NCBI GenBank assembly: GCA_900708905.1
Contig: CAADRB010000002.1
Coordinates: 1,528,145-1,592,144, forward strand
Direction: 5' to 3'
DNA: 64,000 bases
Origin: Hymenolepis diminuta
Taxonomy: Eukaryota > Platyhelminthes > Cestoda > Cyclophyllidea > Hymenolepididae
Positions 51,101-61,339 of this stretch are shown here, piece after piece. Numbering within the stretch: the first letter of the stretch is position 1; every line of letters starts with the position of its first letter. Below the pieces are notes generated by a model. It was not told where the DNA came from, ran no database searches, and worked only from the letters and a program-made list of their open reading frames with translations. The translations under genes and the position numbers were made by a program.

Positions 51101-54100
51101 TTGCGTGCGTGAAAGGAAAGTCTCGTGTACTCTTTTTTGGATTTCTAAATACCATCTGCGCCTAGGCCACCTGCCGTTTGTTTTCTTTTGGTGAGTTTTA
51201 TGGGGCAGAGGGTACACAAAGGGTATGGAAGACTACTTAGACTCCGTTTCTTTATTCACATCAGTAATTTATCTGACGTTCTGAGTCATACCTACGTCCC
51301 CAATTGTGTTAATTTAATGCGTATGCGTCCATGTCTTTCTCGCTCCCTCATACCCAGCCTGTTTCTGGGGTCCTGTATATGCACGCGTACATCTTCTTTA
51401 TCCCCCCTTCCCTTTTCCCTATGCCCCATCACGCATCTGTCCTCAGAACATCCCATCAGCAGTCGAAAGTTCGGGAAAGTGATAGCCATCATCTCTGTAG
51501 GTCATGCTTTCACTGCACACCAATCGAGCAGGATTGGATGTACAAGGGAGACGTCTATGTCCCTTAAGGTCACGCAAACACGTTGTAAAACTCCCCGACC
51601 TCCCATCGACATTTTCAAATTTGGGTAATGAGATTTTTTCGACCTTGAAGTTATCAGCTGGTCGCTAATTAGTAAAAACCGAAGAGGGATGTAGAAAAAG
51701 TGAGAAAGTATATTGTGATTACGTAAACAGAATTCAAAGTGTATTTGTTTATTGATTATTTGAGAGGATTAACCCCTTGTTCTGTTGCTAGCCGCCCCTA
51801 ATTAGGTGGCTTCGGTACTTACATGTTGTTTGTATTGGGTGATAAGGTTCCTGTGACGTTATGTAAAAATTTGGACTCGTATAGATGTTTGTACCTATTT
51901 TTACCTGCCCTTACAAAGGGAAATCATCTAAATACCTACTGTATGATAAGACCGTTCAAGGAATCAGGAGAATCCTACTTTATCTGAGCTTCAGAATCAT
52001 CAAGTCGTTTGCTTTCTCTTGTTTAATTTACCCCAGGTTCATTCCTCATTCATCATAGGATAAGTCTGAATGACATGATTTAGTAAAATCGTCTGAGTCC
52101 GATTTTGGAAGCAATAACGTTCTATAAATCACGTTGCTAGTGTTGGTTTTTAAGTAAAAAAGTTCTAAGATTCGGAAACTTATGGTGTCGTATCTTTTTA
52201 TGTGGTAGTAATGCTAACGTCTAGCTCGAAGGGTTACTTTCAAGTCCGTTTGATTGAATAAGTGTGTTGTATTACTGTTTGAATGTCTTCTAGACTTCTG
52301 TTTCAAATCCCTAATTGATTTTATAAATCATCAAACAGTTTTAATTTGACAAGAAAGAGATGGTATAAATATGTGCCATTAGAAATTAGGGGGTACCTCT
52401 GTTTGATCTAGATGTCTTAAGTTACTCAAAATCAGGGTGTTTTGTTTCCATCTCCAACCGATCTGTTATTGGGATACATCCGTTCAAGACATATCAGGAA
52501 ATCGCGAGTTCTTTCTATTTTATTATTTTAGCCCTCTAGTTTTTATGCGTAAAGTCATTTGCGACATGTCTGTAAAATAATTAAAACTCTTGATCCCATT
52601 ATCTGTTGAGGGATGTTTGCTTTTGGAATTGAATCGATTGATTATTATTAAGTTCCTTTGTCAAAAACTAAGGTTTGTTTCAAAAATGTGAATTGAAGAG
52701 GAAGGTGTATAACTGTCAATCTGACATTTATTTATTGGAAATTGGAACGAAAATAGAAAATTTCGGTCTTTATCTTGGCTTGATATATTTGATGGTGTTA
52801 CATTCCATTTGAGCTCAAGTGAAGGTTGAGTGGAAAAAAATCAATCGAAAGACCGCTTTTCTATTTGCATTTTCATGATGGTATATTTAGATTGGTTAGC
52901 TGATGTAAATTAGATATATTAAAAACCCATAAAAAAAACGTTTTTAGCCCATTGGGTGCTTATGGCTAACAGGATTAGAATAGCATGAACTCTTCATACT
53001 CGGTTCATTATTGATAAATTACAGTTTCCTATAATAATCGCCAGGCTAATTTAGGTAAGCGTTTTTAAGAGACTCGAATTCTGCCACCCTCCGCAGCAAC
53101 CAGACTTCGACAGTGCGGTTGGCCATTCCTTCCCACTGGTCGAGCGCCGATGGGAATCAAACCCGGGACTTCTGGTATTGCAGACGAGCACGGTGACCAG
53201 TGTGTCGCTGACGTACACATAGCTTCCAATATAATGTTTACTGAGAAAAGTAAATTGAGGGATTTCAGTCTTAACCAGTTGCCATTAGAACCTCTTTATC
53301 CCTCCGATATTTTAGAACATTAGATTTCAGCGTACCTTTCAAGGCAAGTGGATAAAAACTGTAGCAGATATTGATTTTGAATAGGGAAGGCTTGGATTCA
53401 TTTACATTTTCTTAACCTCACATTTCAATCGACCTCTAATGTTTCTCTCTGCTAGAAGAAAGCATGCGCTTGAATTGACCAAGTTTGAAAGATCGGATGG
53501 TGATGTCACTGTCATCCTTAGGGTTACAGAGCCGTTAGTTGGTATAAGCTGGGAAGATTATTTCTAATGGTCAAGATAACAGGATGACATTAGCTTAAAA
53601 CGGTATTCCATCATTTGACCTATGTAGTGGGGCTCTCTGGATGAGAAACTCGCGTTCTACCCATCCTCTATTTACCGTTTAGCAACTTTTAAAGTTTGTT
53701 CGGAATTTCTTTATTTTCTAAATAAATATCACCTTTTTCTGTCTTTACCTCAAAAGAAGATAGAGTTGTAGTGCGAATAATCAAGAAATGCCTTTTTTTT
53801 TTATCGTGTTTAGCTCAAAAGTGAGAAAGATGGAAGGTTGCTAATTATCGGTTTAATTGGCTTTGAAAGAAATTGCCTGGGCAGTTTCAAGGTCCATCAT
53901 TTTCAGCTGAAAGAGTGATCTCCATGGCCCCATTTGGTGTCAGTAATTTCTGGCGTGATCTCAGGGTGGTATTGTGCTCTTTATAGCAGTTTCTAAATGT
54001 TTTTTTTTCAGGGTGCTAGTTTAATGGCAATTCCTTTGCTTGACATTTGATCCTGTCTCTAATGAATAGATCGCATACAACATAATGTTCTACTTGAAGT

Positions 54101-56171
54101 TCGATTTGTTCTTAAGCACTGGTCTGCAATTTCTTAAACTGTTCGAGACTCCGGTATATAATCCGTGACCCTGAGTTCTGTAAGACATTAACGGTCTTGG
54201 CATTGATCTGAGTATGTACTTCTGTAATGATCCATCACCATCTTCTCACTAATTTCTGATATTCATTGTTTACCGATAAATGGGCACGTTCCTGAGCATT
54301 TAAATATTCAGATATCTTTATAGGTAGCTACTTCACTCATTCTTATTTTGAGCAATTTTTTAGAAGGTTCATTTGGATGAGAGAGCATTACTTCAACTGA
54401 ATCCTGTTTTTATCCAGCTATCTTTTATTTCCGTAATATTAAACAGTTCGTTGCATAATTGATTAATATTCCAAAATTCGGACCTCAACAACTGACCCAA
54501 GGTGTTCCTAATCGACAGCTCAATTCAGAGCTGATTGAAGGGCTGATTAAATTGAGATTATGTGGCATCTCAATCATCCCATGAACAGCCAGTTGATTTG
54601 TTTCAACATATTAAGGTTCTCTGAAAATGAACTCTAATAATAACGTTTTATCAGATTCAATGATCATTCTGCGAGTCCTTTAGTTGGAAGGTAAACGTCT
54701 TTGGTATTCATTTGATTATGCCTGCTAACCAGAAATGGTATGATATTTCGTCGAAAAAGATCAGATTCTACCTAAAAAATTCGCGATCTAATTTTTTCCA
54801 GTTTTGAATAATCCACTTGTAGAACACGTACTAAAAACAAAATGTCCTCAATTTTATGCGTTTTTGAACTCAGATAGAACGGAACATTATATTTATTAAT
54901 GGGTCAATTGAGTTTTTCACTACGTTTTTTTGGTAATTTCTGTATAGTTTTGAAATTACCAGCCTTGATGCAATTATAAGGATTCATGCTTATTCTCCTT
55001 ACTTAATTGAAAACTTTTGGATTTAGTTCATTTAATCAAAAGCCGCATCAAAGATATGGGTTGTACGGCTTTGTTTAAAGTTCAAGATTTTCATTTTGAA
55101 AGCGAGTATTTCTAAATAAATCTAGTTTATAGTGGTACCCTGTTCCCTACAAGACCTTTACGATTTGAAAGTTCTCTGCTTCTTTTGAACTTGCCCTTGA
55201 AGTTGATATTTGTGGCAATTGCATTAGATGTCGGTTTTTAAGAGTCATGGCTTTGTGATCGTTTACATTTTTGTAATCTCGCATTTAACAAACCAGTTAA
55301 ATGGTAGAAAATCCTCACATCGGATTAACCAAGTTTAAATGAGTTACAGGATAATCAGCACTGCCATGTCAAAAAGAATTACTTTAGTCTTATCTACCTG
55401 CTCTTGGTTTTAACAAGAACTAATAAATCGTGGTAGAATCAAGTCAACCGGTCAACAAACGTTGAATATAGTGGATATAACCTTTTCCATGAATCTGGGA
55501 GTCAAATCATGAAGTCAGGGCGTTAAGGCATTACAAAATAAAATTTACTCCTTATGAGAATATGGACAATTCAATGTTTCTGCGATTCAAACGAAGTAAG
55601 ACTCTTGATGTCCTGATTTCAGTGTCTGTTTCTTCATAACCGCCTGCCCTGTTTTATTCCTTGTTGGACTCGTTCATTGATTTCATTATTCAGGTACCTA
55701 TCCATGATTGGGATTCGTAAAAGTTTTTTACACCACTAGTTGTGTTTACATCCCTTTATTTTTACAGTTTAATTCAACATTCTTTTTTAAAGTGATCTAA
55801 GTTTCTTTTCTCTTTCTCTGAGATTGTAAAATCTGAATAGAGGACGTATCTCGTTTCGGATACACACAAGTGGGTATTTGTAGTGTCCGAATTCTATCCC
55901 AACTCCCACAGAGAGAGAGAGAGAGAGAGAACCCAGCTATGTGACTAAGGTTTTGGATTTCCCTGCATACTCATAGGTCTATGTGAATAATCTACCCGAC
56001 CCTTTTCTTATTACCAATTCTAATGAGATGTAATGAGGTTTGGCTCCCCGAAATCTAATCCTTCTTTTCTCTACAGGTCCAGTTATCGGGCTGAAAGTCT
56101 ACGGTTCTATGGATGGAGAAGTCAGAAGAATTTGTCAAGATATTGTAGACGATCAAATCCCCCAACTCTGA
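30415..56171 (+). CDS. Very long gene with tiny dispersed exons (about 168 codons from the 30460 ATG)
   Basis: Proposed coding exons: 30460-30466 (ATG CTA T|GTAAGT), 32827-32958, 39438-39515, 44756-44815, 46294-46351, 52532-52571, 53814-53850 and 56077-56171 (stop TGA). Out-phases are 1,1,1,1,2,0,1 and each next exon accepts that phase; the lengths sum to 507 nt with no internal stop. Acceptors are mostly strong (CTTATT-TAG, TTTATTTGTAG, TTGTTTTCAG, TTATTTTAG, TTTCTCTACAG). The product is helical-looking, e.g. 'RIYDSLESSMVSNH', 'RPFIIEDTTRMSKVIHTFL', ending 'EVRRICQDIVDDQIPQL'; it could be a HEAT-like fragment but no family is recognised. The frame before the ATG is open back to 30415, so an upstream exon joined at the TAG there is possible. 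Exons 2, 3 and 8 are the firmest; 4, 6 and 7 are less so. Across the interval the plus strand is rich in T, as expected for long introns of a plus-strand transcript. Confidence 0.5.
33313..33530 (+). repeat. Dispersed repeat family F, copy
   Basis: Contains block B ('aatgaagtcagagtgtcaaaa') and, 125 bases on, block A ('atgtccacgatattcaaaacttgttgatcagttgattt'). Both blocks recur in the same order and spacing at 56488-56700. Heavily diverged, non-coding. Confidence 0.65.
35346..35415 (+). repeat. tRNA-derived SINE-like fragment
   Basis: 'TAGCTGGTGCGG' resembles a pol III A box and 'GCGTTCGATTCCTC' matches a B box, in a GC-rich patch inside a long intron. The short spacing and lack of a cloverleaf argue against a functional tRNA. 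Confidence 0.45.
38981..39063 (+). repeat. Dispersed repeat family F, block C copy
   Basis: 'cggtcaatgagcactgaaca' followed by 'tcgtagacaag' recurs almost unchanged at 45144-45229, and in decayed form at 55449-55525. In all three the block is followed by 'atcatgaa/atcataaa' and related sequence. Confidence 0.7.
39069..39100. repeat. (TA)n microsatellite
   Basis: Sixteen TA units, directly after the family F copy at 38981. Confidence 0.97.
41301..42503 (-). mobile_element. Degenerate mariner-type transposon
   Basis: A decayed mariner transposase on the minus strand is bounded by imperfect inverted terminal repeats of about 32 bp: 41301-41332 (inward 'tttggaatacaaggtgctta') and 42471-42503 (reading outward 'ctcagatatcttgcacgctc'). 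They share CTCAGAT, CTT, CAC and TATTC-AA in register. The total length of 1.2 kb is typical for mariner. It sits in an intron of the long plus-strand gene, antisense to it. Confidence 0.8.
41380..42404 (-). pseudogene. Mariner transposase pseudogene
   Basis: Starts at ATG 42404 but shifts frame near 42358. Recognisable pieces are the helix-turn-helix segment ('SNFEIARFLKVSASFV'), 'VRTGMSHQDQTVNRR', 'VRSKGHVMTPLFFPQSLRVN', 'VKPWIDSAASERPYVF' and, after a stop, 'NYSSDNPLDYYVWDGV' and 'RAMEDINEGHL'-like sequence. At the expected second catalytic Asp the frame has a stop and a Gly, and several further stops follow. Family knowledge: mariner transposases are about 345 aa with a D,D(34)D triad. 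This copy cannot make an active enzyme. Confidence 0.88.
43150..43166. repeat. (TTA)n microsatellite
   Basis: Short trinucleotide run of about five to six units within an intron. Confidence 0.85.
45144..45540 (+). repeat. Dispersed repeat family F, copy with blocks C and B
   Basis: Block C (45144-45229) matches 38981-39063; block B (about 45483-45540, 'aaagtcagggcatcaaaagtc') matches 33313, 47097 and 56488. This places block C upstream of block B in the intact family, about 250 bases apart. Confidence 0.65.
50040..50440 (+). promoter_or_regulatory. Candidate intronic promoter with a 54-codon ORF
   Basis: In order: a perfect CRE palindrome TGACGTCA (50062-50069), a GC box CCCCGCCCC (about 50085-50093), a TATA box TTTATAAAAGG (50219-50230) and an ATG in good context (CTTCCATGG, 50279-50281). 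The ATG opens a 54-codon frame starting 'MEENSCSALPFIIYLLRD' and ending TAA at 50441-50443; a donor-like GTATGC lies inside it. The patch is richer in GC than the intron around it. This may be an alternative promoter for the host gene or a separate small gene; a chance cluster is possible. Confidence 0.35.
53145..53213 (-). repeat. tRNA-derived pseudogene or SINE head
   Basis: On the minus strand, AGCGACACACTGG (A-box-like, 53209-53197) is followed by a possible anticodon arm TCTG-loop-CAGA and then GGGTTTGATTCCCA (B-box/T-arm, 53165-53152) with a perfect GGG/CCC stem. The anticodon loop is short and the acceptor stem does not close well, so a functional tRNA is unlikely. The sequence continues GC-rich to about 53090, like a SINE body. 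Confidence 0.55.
55911..55930. repeat. (GA)n microsatellite
   Basis: Ten GA units, in the last intron of the long plus-strand gene. Confidence 0.95.
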
Positions 56172-56487
56172 TCTATGTTACTCGATACTCTGTTTCTAAA
56201 ATCCGAAAACTGCACTTCTCGTCTTCAAAGTTTGTGTATTTTCTTATTTTGTCTTTTGTGGATAGGAAATTTATTATTGTTTTGGTCAAAAAGTGTCTCG
56301 ACTGCTTGTTTGAACTGATCAACGAATAATAACATAAATTTGAGAATATTCGAGGTTTTGGGGTATTGTTCACCTGTTAAATGTGTTCAATGTATTATTA
56401 TGCTCATTGGCAGTGTAGAAACTTTTACAAGTTTTAATCTGAAAAAGGGGATAGTAAATGAATTCACTAAGGTATGAAACAGAAAAG

Positions 56488-56700
56488 CAGGCAATGAAGT
56501 CGGGACATCAAGTGTCTTACTTTATCTGAATTATAAAGATGTAGAGTTGTCTATATTCTCATGCGGAGTGCAGCCTATTTTGTAACGCCCTAATGTTCAA
56601 ACTTCATGAGCTGACCTCCAGATTCCTAGGTGATATTATGTCCACGATATTCAGAGCTTGTTGATCGGTTGATTTAATTCCGTGGTTGGTCATGCCATTT
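56488..56700 (+). repeat. Dispersed repeat family F, copy with blocks B and A
   Basis: Block B 'aatgaagtcgggacatcaag' and block A 'gtccacgatattcagagctt' repeat the order found at 33313-33530. An inverted block A relic lies at about 60766-60850. Located just past the stop of the long gene, so it may form part of its 3' UTR or follow it. Confidence 0.65.
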
Positions 56701-56899
56701 CTAAAAAAATGAATATCTGCAGAGCTGTTAATCAGATAAGTCTTCAAAGCGGATAGTTAATCATTCAATTTCATTCTCAGAATCCTCAGCCATCAGCCGT
56801 CGCAAGAATTTCTTATTTCTGATCGTCGACGTACTTGTTCTTTCCGGATACACACAATTCTAGGTGATGAACAGTGGGAAAATCATTCTGAAGTCTCTT

Positions 56900-57440
56900 T
56901 TATTGACACATTAAAACTAGCGCGGCCGTTCATCTCTAAAAGGAAACTTTCGCCGTCGTTCAATGAACCAGAGGGAGCTTTCATAAAGATTTATTTCACC
57001 ATGTAATTACTAATATGCATAGATTAAGGGCATCCCATTATCGTGGAGATAGAATCAATCAGTTACTATGTAAGTGACGTTCATCTAGCTATACTTTCTC
57101 AAACTAATTGGGCGACGGCGTAAAACCCGATTGGTCACTACCTAAGGGACCAGTTTATACTCATTGCATGAGAGACTATCTTGATTTGGAGAGAATCTTA
57201 AGCTTATTATTTGAAGAAAGTGCATTAGAAGCTCGAAATAAAGCAAAAATATACAGTGAAATAATTCGAAAAGTTGATTTATGTTCAAAAAGTCGCACGA
57301 AGTTTTCGCGTTGACGAATCAAAGCACTAAGCCAATGCCAACGCGGTTTGAATAAACCTTCATTTGATTGGCTGAGTATTTTTAGGATTTTTATTGGTTA
57401 AAAGGGACTATATAAAAAATCAGCTGATTAGGCGAGGATT
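56900..57440 (+). promoter_or_regulatory. CDC25 promoter region
   Basis: A TATA box (CTATATAAAAAAT, about 57408-57420) lies some 75 bases before the CDC25 ATG. Upstream are three inverted CCAAT boxes: ATTGG at about 57130, 57368 and 57392. CCAAT/NF-Y sites are a known feature of cell-cycle gene promoters; that they act here is inference. The patch at 56915-56960 holds CpG-rich 'GCGCGGCCG' and an E2F-like 'TTTCGCCG'. Short ATG frames at 57016 and 57168 lie in between. Confidence 0.5.
57168..57314 (+). CDS. Candidate small ORF upstream of CDC25
   Basis: ATG at 57168 opens 48 codons, helical and charged ('LERILSLLFEESALEARNKA' in the middle), ending TGA at 57314. The frame is open 60 bases further upstream without an ATG, so it could also be a terminal exon; a preceding ATG exon ending TAT|GTAAGT (57016-57070) could join it only through a weak acceptor. 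It lies wholly within the CDC25 promoter interval. Function unknown. Confidence 0.3.
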   Translation: MRDYLDLERILSLLFEESALEARNKAKIYSEIIRKVDLCSKSRTKFSR

Positions 57441-57495
57441 CCGTTTATTTAGAGTTTGGGTAGTTCTTAATACGATTAAGGTAGGTCAAGAAATC

Positions 57496-59401
57496 ATGGA
57501 CCCAACTAGATACCCGGGTCGAATTAGTGAAATTAGCCGTCAGAATAGACGAAATGAATGTATGGCCAAGTATTATCCCGAACCAGAATTAATGGACGAA
57601 TGTGCAAATCAAGAGGCTCCTCCCATTCCAAATGCCTTTAAATTCATGAGGACAACAGACCAAGAAAATACAGTATCTTCAGGATACGTTAGCGGAGCGT
57701 CAAGTAATCAACCATTTTATGGCGAACCATTTATTCATTATGCGTTGGAACCCATGGAAGTTACGTATCCAACTCCTTCGAAAAGAAATGTGCGTTTTTC
57801 TGATAAAATACTCTCTCCGGCTTTGAAAAGACTTAAAAGATGGGATTCACCTAACCCTAATAGGCAAGTCCTTCGAGAAATCCAGGTGGCAGATACGTCA
57901 ATGGAAGAAATTAATGTACCCAGGCCCTCTCTAATGAGATCTGCTACTGTTCCTTTTCCTTCTCCGATGCTAACAGTACGTTTATCACTACTTTTATCTT
58001 TTGTATTCGTTCGATATATTTCTATACAAATTTATTTATGCATTAGGATTCCTCAACTCGTCTTTCATTGGAGAAACCAAAATCAGTGCTCCCTGTAGTT
58101 AAAACTTCTACCCATGGAACTGATATGGTTAGTGTGCATACTGTCGCCCAGTTAGTACGCGGAGAGTATGAAAAGCTAAATGTTACTCACACAATTATTG
58201 ACTGTCGCTACCCTTACGAATACGAGGCTGGTCATATAAAAGGTGCCCTTAATCTATATACAAGTAGTGATGTGGTGAAGGAGATCTTTAAAAAAGCTCC
58301 TGCTGCTTCATTTAACGATGGCGAAAGTTTCATGGATTTAGGTCCTAGCGTCGATGAGCTAATAGAAGGACAAAATCCAGCTGTTCGACTGCCCACAGTA
58401 CGTAGCTACATGCCTAGAAACTTCTCTTCAGACGACTCAGATGGCGAAGATAGCCTTTCGGAAGAAAGGAGATCAGAAGCTAAAAGACAATCATCTGATG
58501 ATGAAAAGATTCCAATGGTTTCTGTACCAGAAGCTGATCCAAATGCTCCACCTACTCACGTACTCATATTTCATTGTGAATTCTCGTCTCAGCGGGGTCC
58601 TGAGTTGTCCCGTTTTCTACGGAAGGTGGATCGCTATATTAACTATCCCCGCTATCCCTTCGTCTTCTATCCTCACGTTTACGTAATGCTGGGTGGTTAC
58701 GCGTCGTTCTATAAAGAATATCCGGAACTATGTGAACCTCGAAACTATTTGAAAATGTTTGAAAAGGGGTTCAAGGACGAGCTTACCTATTATTCTAAAT
58801 TGACCAAGGAGGTATCAAATACTTGTACAGCATGCTTTAAAGATTCGAAATTGGTCAATCTTAAGATCTCTCCTTCGATGGAAGATAAGGAAAAAAAGCC
58901 AATTCTTAGATCAGTGCAAACCATGCTTCGTGAGTTTGAACATTCTGGTGAATTTGCATCTTCAGGAAAATAAATTTCAATTGCTTCTTTTTTGTTTCAG
59001 CTGGTCCACAGTTGCAAAAAGTTGAAGAATTATTCGAAGGGACTTCAGGTAGTATGAACGAGATTTCTCCAAAGAAGGGTGTTTCTAGGGCCTACCTTCA
59101 ACTTGCGGAACACATTATTCGAAAGGGCAGTCATGTTATTGATGCTTATGAGTATTTTCGACATGCGGGTACAGATGCATTAGCCAAAGAGATGTTAGTT
59201 GGTTTTGTTCCTACGGAGAGGGAAGAAAAAAGAGCTTTTGGAACTCTTTCTGGTCCACTGAAACCAGTGGCGCGTTTAAGCTTCTCTTCTGATGATGATG
59301 TTGAAAACCGACCACCACAACAACTTTCCGGTCCACGCCCGAAGGCAGTACTGGATTTCTCGGAAAGTGATGAAGCGACCGACACTTCGGCATTTTTGTG
59401 A
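57496..59401 (+). CDS. CDC25: CDC25-type dual-specificity phosphatase (593 aa)
   Basis: Exons 57496-57975, 58047-58947 and 59001-59401, with introns of 71 and 53 nt, phases 0 and 1. It removes inhibitory phosphates from CDK1/2 (Thr14/Tyr15 class) to trigger cell-cycle entry and mitosis, in nucleus and cytoplasm. The rhodanese-like catalytic domain has 'IIDCRYPYEYEAGHIKGA' (Cys about 213), then the P-loop 'HCEFSSQRG' with catalytic Cys about 337, then 'YVMLGGYASF' and 'YCEP'-equivalent 'LCEPRNY'. About 78 extra, Ser/Asp/Glu-rich residues sit between IDCR and the P-loop compared with vertebrate CDC25. The N-terminal regulatory region contains RSATVP, an RSx(S/T)xP 14-3-3 motif, near residue 150. 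A C-terminal extension ends with two 'FS-S/E-acidic' stretches that look like CK2 targets. The start was chosen after the TATA box; the open frame before 57496 lacks ATG. Confidence 0.95.
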
Positions 59402-61339
59402 ATCTGTGATTTCCCCACTCAGACTCCTACTTTAAATTTTCCTATTTTCATTTTTCATGTATGTTTTGCTTTTATCATTTGTAATGGCTTTTATTTTGAC
59501 TGCTTTTATGTAGACAGTCTACCACTTTCTTCATTTGTGATTCTACTGATTATCAAAAAATTCCTGTAATTAATAATCTGATTTTTAAATTATACCCTAA
59601 TAGAATCACATTTGATTTTAAAACCGATTTCCCTCTTTTTACCCCTAAATCACTTTTTAGCTTGTTTACTAGATGTGGCTTTTTTCCCTCCGCGTCTTCG
59701 TTTTAGGCGGAAAATTGATTTCTATTTCGATTGCTGTCAGCTGTTTGCACTAAGCTCGACGCAACCTAATTAAGTTTTGAGATTTGCCTCTAATTCGGTT
59801 TAATTTATCGGCAATTGTGTTAGCGGTTTCAGTTTATTAATACGTTGGTTAATTCTCATATTTAGCTTTTTCAATTGAGAATAGAGTCCTATATTTTCTA
59901 GATTTTTAGTTATAATAAGTTGGTAGGATTTCAGGCGTTCCTTCCTCGCGAAAAAAGGCCGGTTTTATCAGCGATATATAAGAGATCAAAGGCAACTAAG
60001 AGACCAGTCATTGGCAGTCTTTACGATGAGTCATTAAATGTCGACTAATGGAAAGATATCTGATAAGGAGAAGGGGGTGTCCTAGTCGAGTGCATGTCCA
60101 TTTGCCATGGAGAAGAAGGCGACTATATGTACCGGAACATCTCGTCTGGGGGGTCTACTACTTGTGTACACGACACGTGGCAGAATGGAAAGCAGGGCTA
60201 TATGAGTCAGTACCTACTACTATGTATGCTTTGTTCTAGCTTCATCTTTCAATCTCCAAAATGTTTAACAGATGGCTAGGCCGGTGACTACACCCTCCCC
60301 TTCTCTTTTCCGGTTTATTTGTGCGTAGAACCATGAGTAATAACACATCTACTGGCCAGAGAATAAATGGATTATTTTGGACGACGCTGGCTGATATCAA
60401 CAATTCGCAGATGCGCTAAAATAATGCCATACAATACAGGAGATTTCGAGATAAAATTAGAGATTGTAGAGTTAAGCGATCAACTTGAAACAAATAGATA
60501 TTTTGGTCAGAATAAAAAGCATATTAAACATGTAAATTAATATAGGTTTATAATAGATGGATATGCTAATCTTGTGGCTAGACTCACTTCTCAGAAATGT
60601 GAGTAATGCCTCACATAATGGCCAGACTTAATTAGGTTAGAATATAGATTGCTACTAGAATTCAGTTTGGGCAAACTTTAGCGAGCTTTGCAAGGTTAAA
60701 GGTGTTTTAGTTGGTCTCATCTCCCTGCTCATAGCCCTAAGAAGAAATAAATGAACAAAAGTGACATGACCAACCGATCAGTTAAATCACCAATTCAACA
60801 AGTTCTGGATATCTTGGGCATAAACTCACCCAGAAATCCAGAGACAAAGTCATGAAAAATGAGCTCTGAAACATTTGGGCTTTACTAACTGAAAATAGAT
60901 AGCTCAATGTCTTTAACGCTCTTCCAATTCCTGATTCTCCTTCCTATTCCTTTCCCTCTACCTCTCTCATTCCTTTACAGTCGTCTAATGTACTTTTGAT
61001 CTTATTGTTTGGGGAAGGTTATTGCATCCTTCTAGCCCTTAGTTTTGTAAGGAAATGTCTCTGAGCTTAACTTGGGCGGACTAGTTCTTGGGAAATGTCA
61101 TAAGCCTAATCTATAGTTCAAGTTTATTACATTCATTTTTTTCCATAGGGAGGATACTGATTAGAAAAATTACCATCCTGCAGACTTGGATGACCGAGAT
61201 TTCACGTCGCTCATTAGGTTAATCATGCCGAACCAAATGGAAAATTTTTTGAGCTGAATATTCATGAACTCATATCTGTTGATAGAATCAAACTATTATG
61301 ACGTATTCTATATCTAATATTCAAAGCGTATAACTAAAT
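59402..61339. other. CDC25 3' flank and a possible promoter patch
   Basis: T-rich 3' flank without a classic AATAAA close to the stop. At 59974-59984 a TATA-like GATATATAAG precedes a GC-richer patch (60038-60240) open in all three plus frames, with several ATGs (60038, 60094, 60112). An exon-like stretch 61149-61217 (acceptor TTTTTCCATAG, donor G|GTTAAT) has 22 open codons. These may be first exons of a plus-strand gene, but no consistent frame could be chained. An inverted family F relic lies at 60766-60850. Confidence 0.3.

Noticed and set aside
51188..51628. 146-codon plus-strand open frame, the longest in the right-hand introns
   Set aside because: Starts with a non-ATG codon region, has no acceptor/donor support, Ser/His-rich composition follows the local C-rich sequence, and no domain is visible.
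54013..54051. Phase-0 exon candidate after a strong TTTTTTTTTCAG, ending in TGA after 12 codons
   Set aside because: Would give an alternative early end to the long gene; the chain through 53814 and 56077 is longer and consistent, so this is only a possible isoform.
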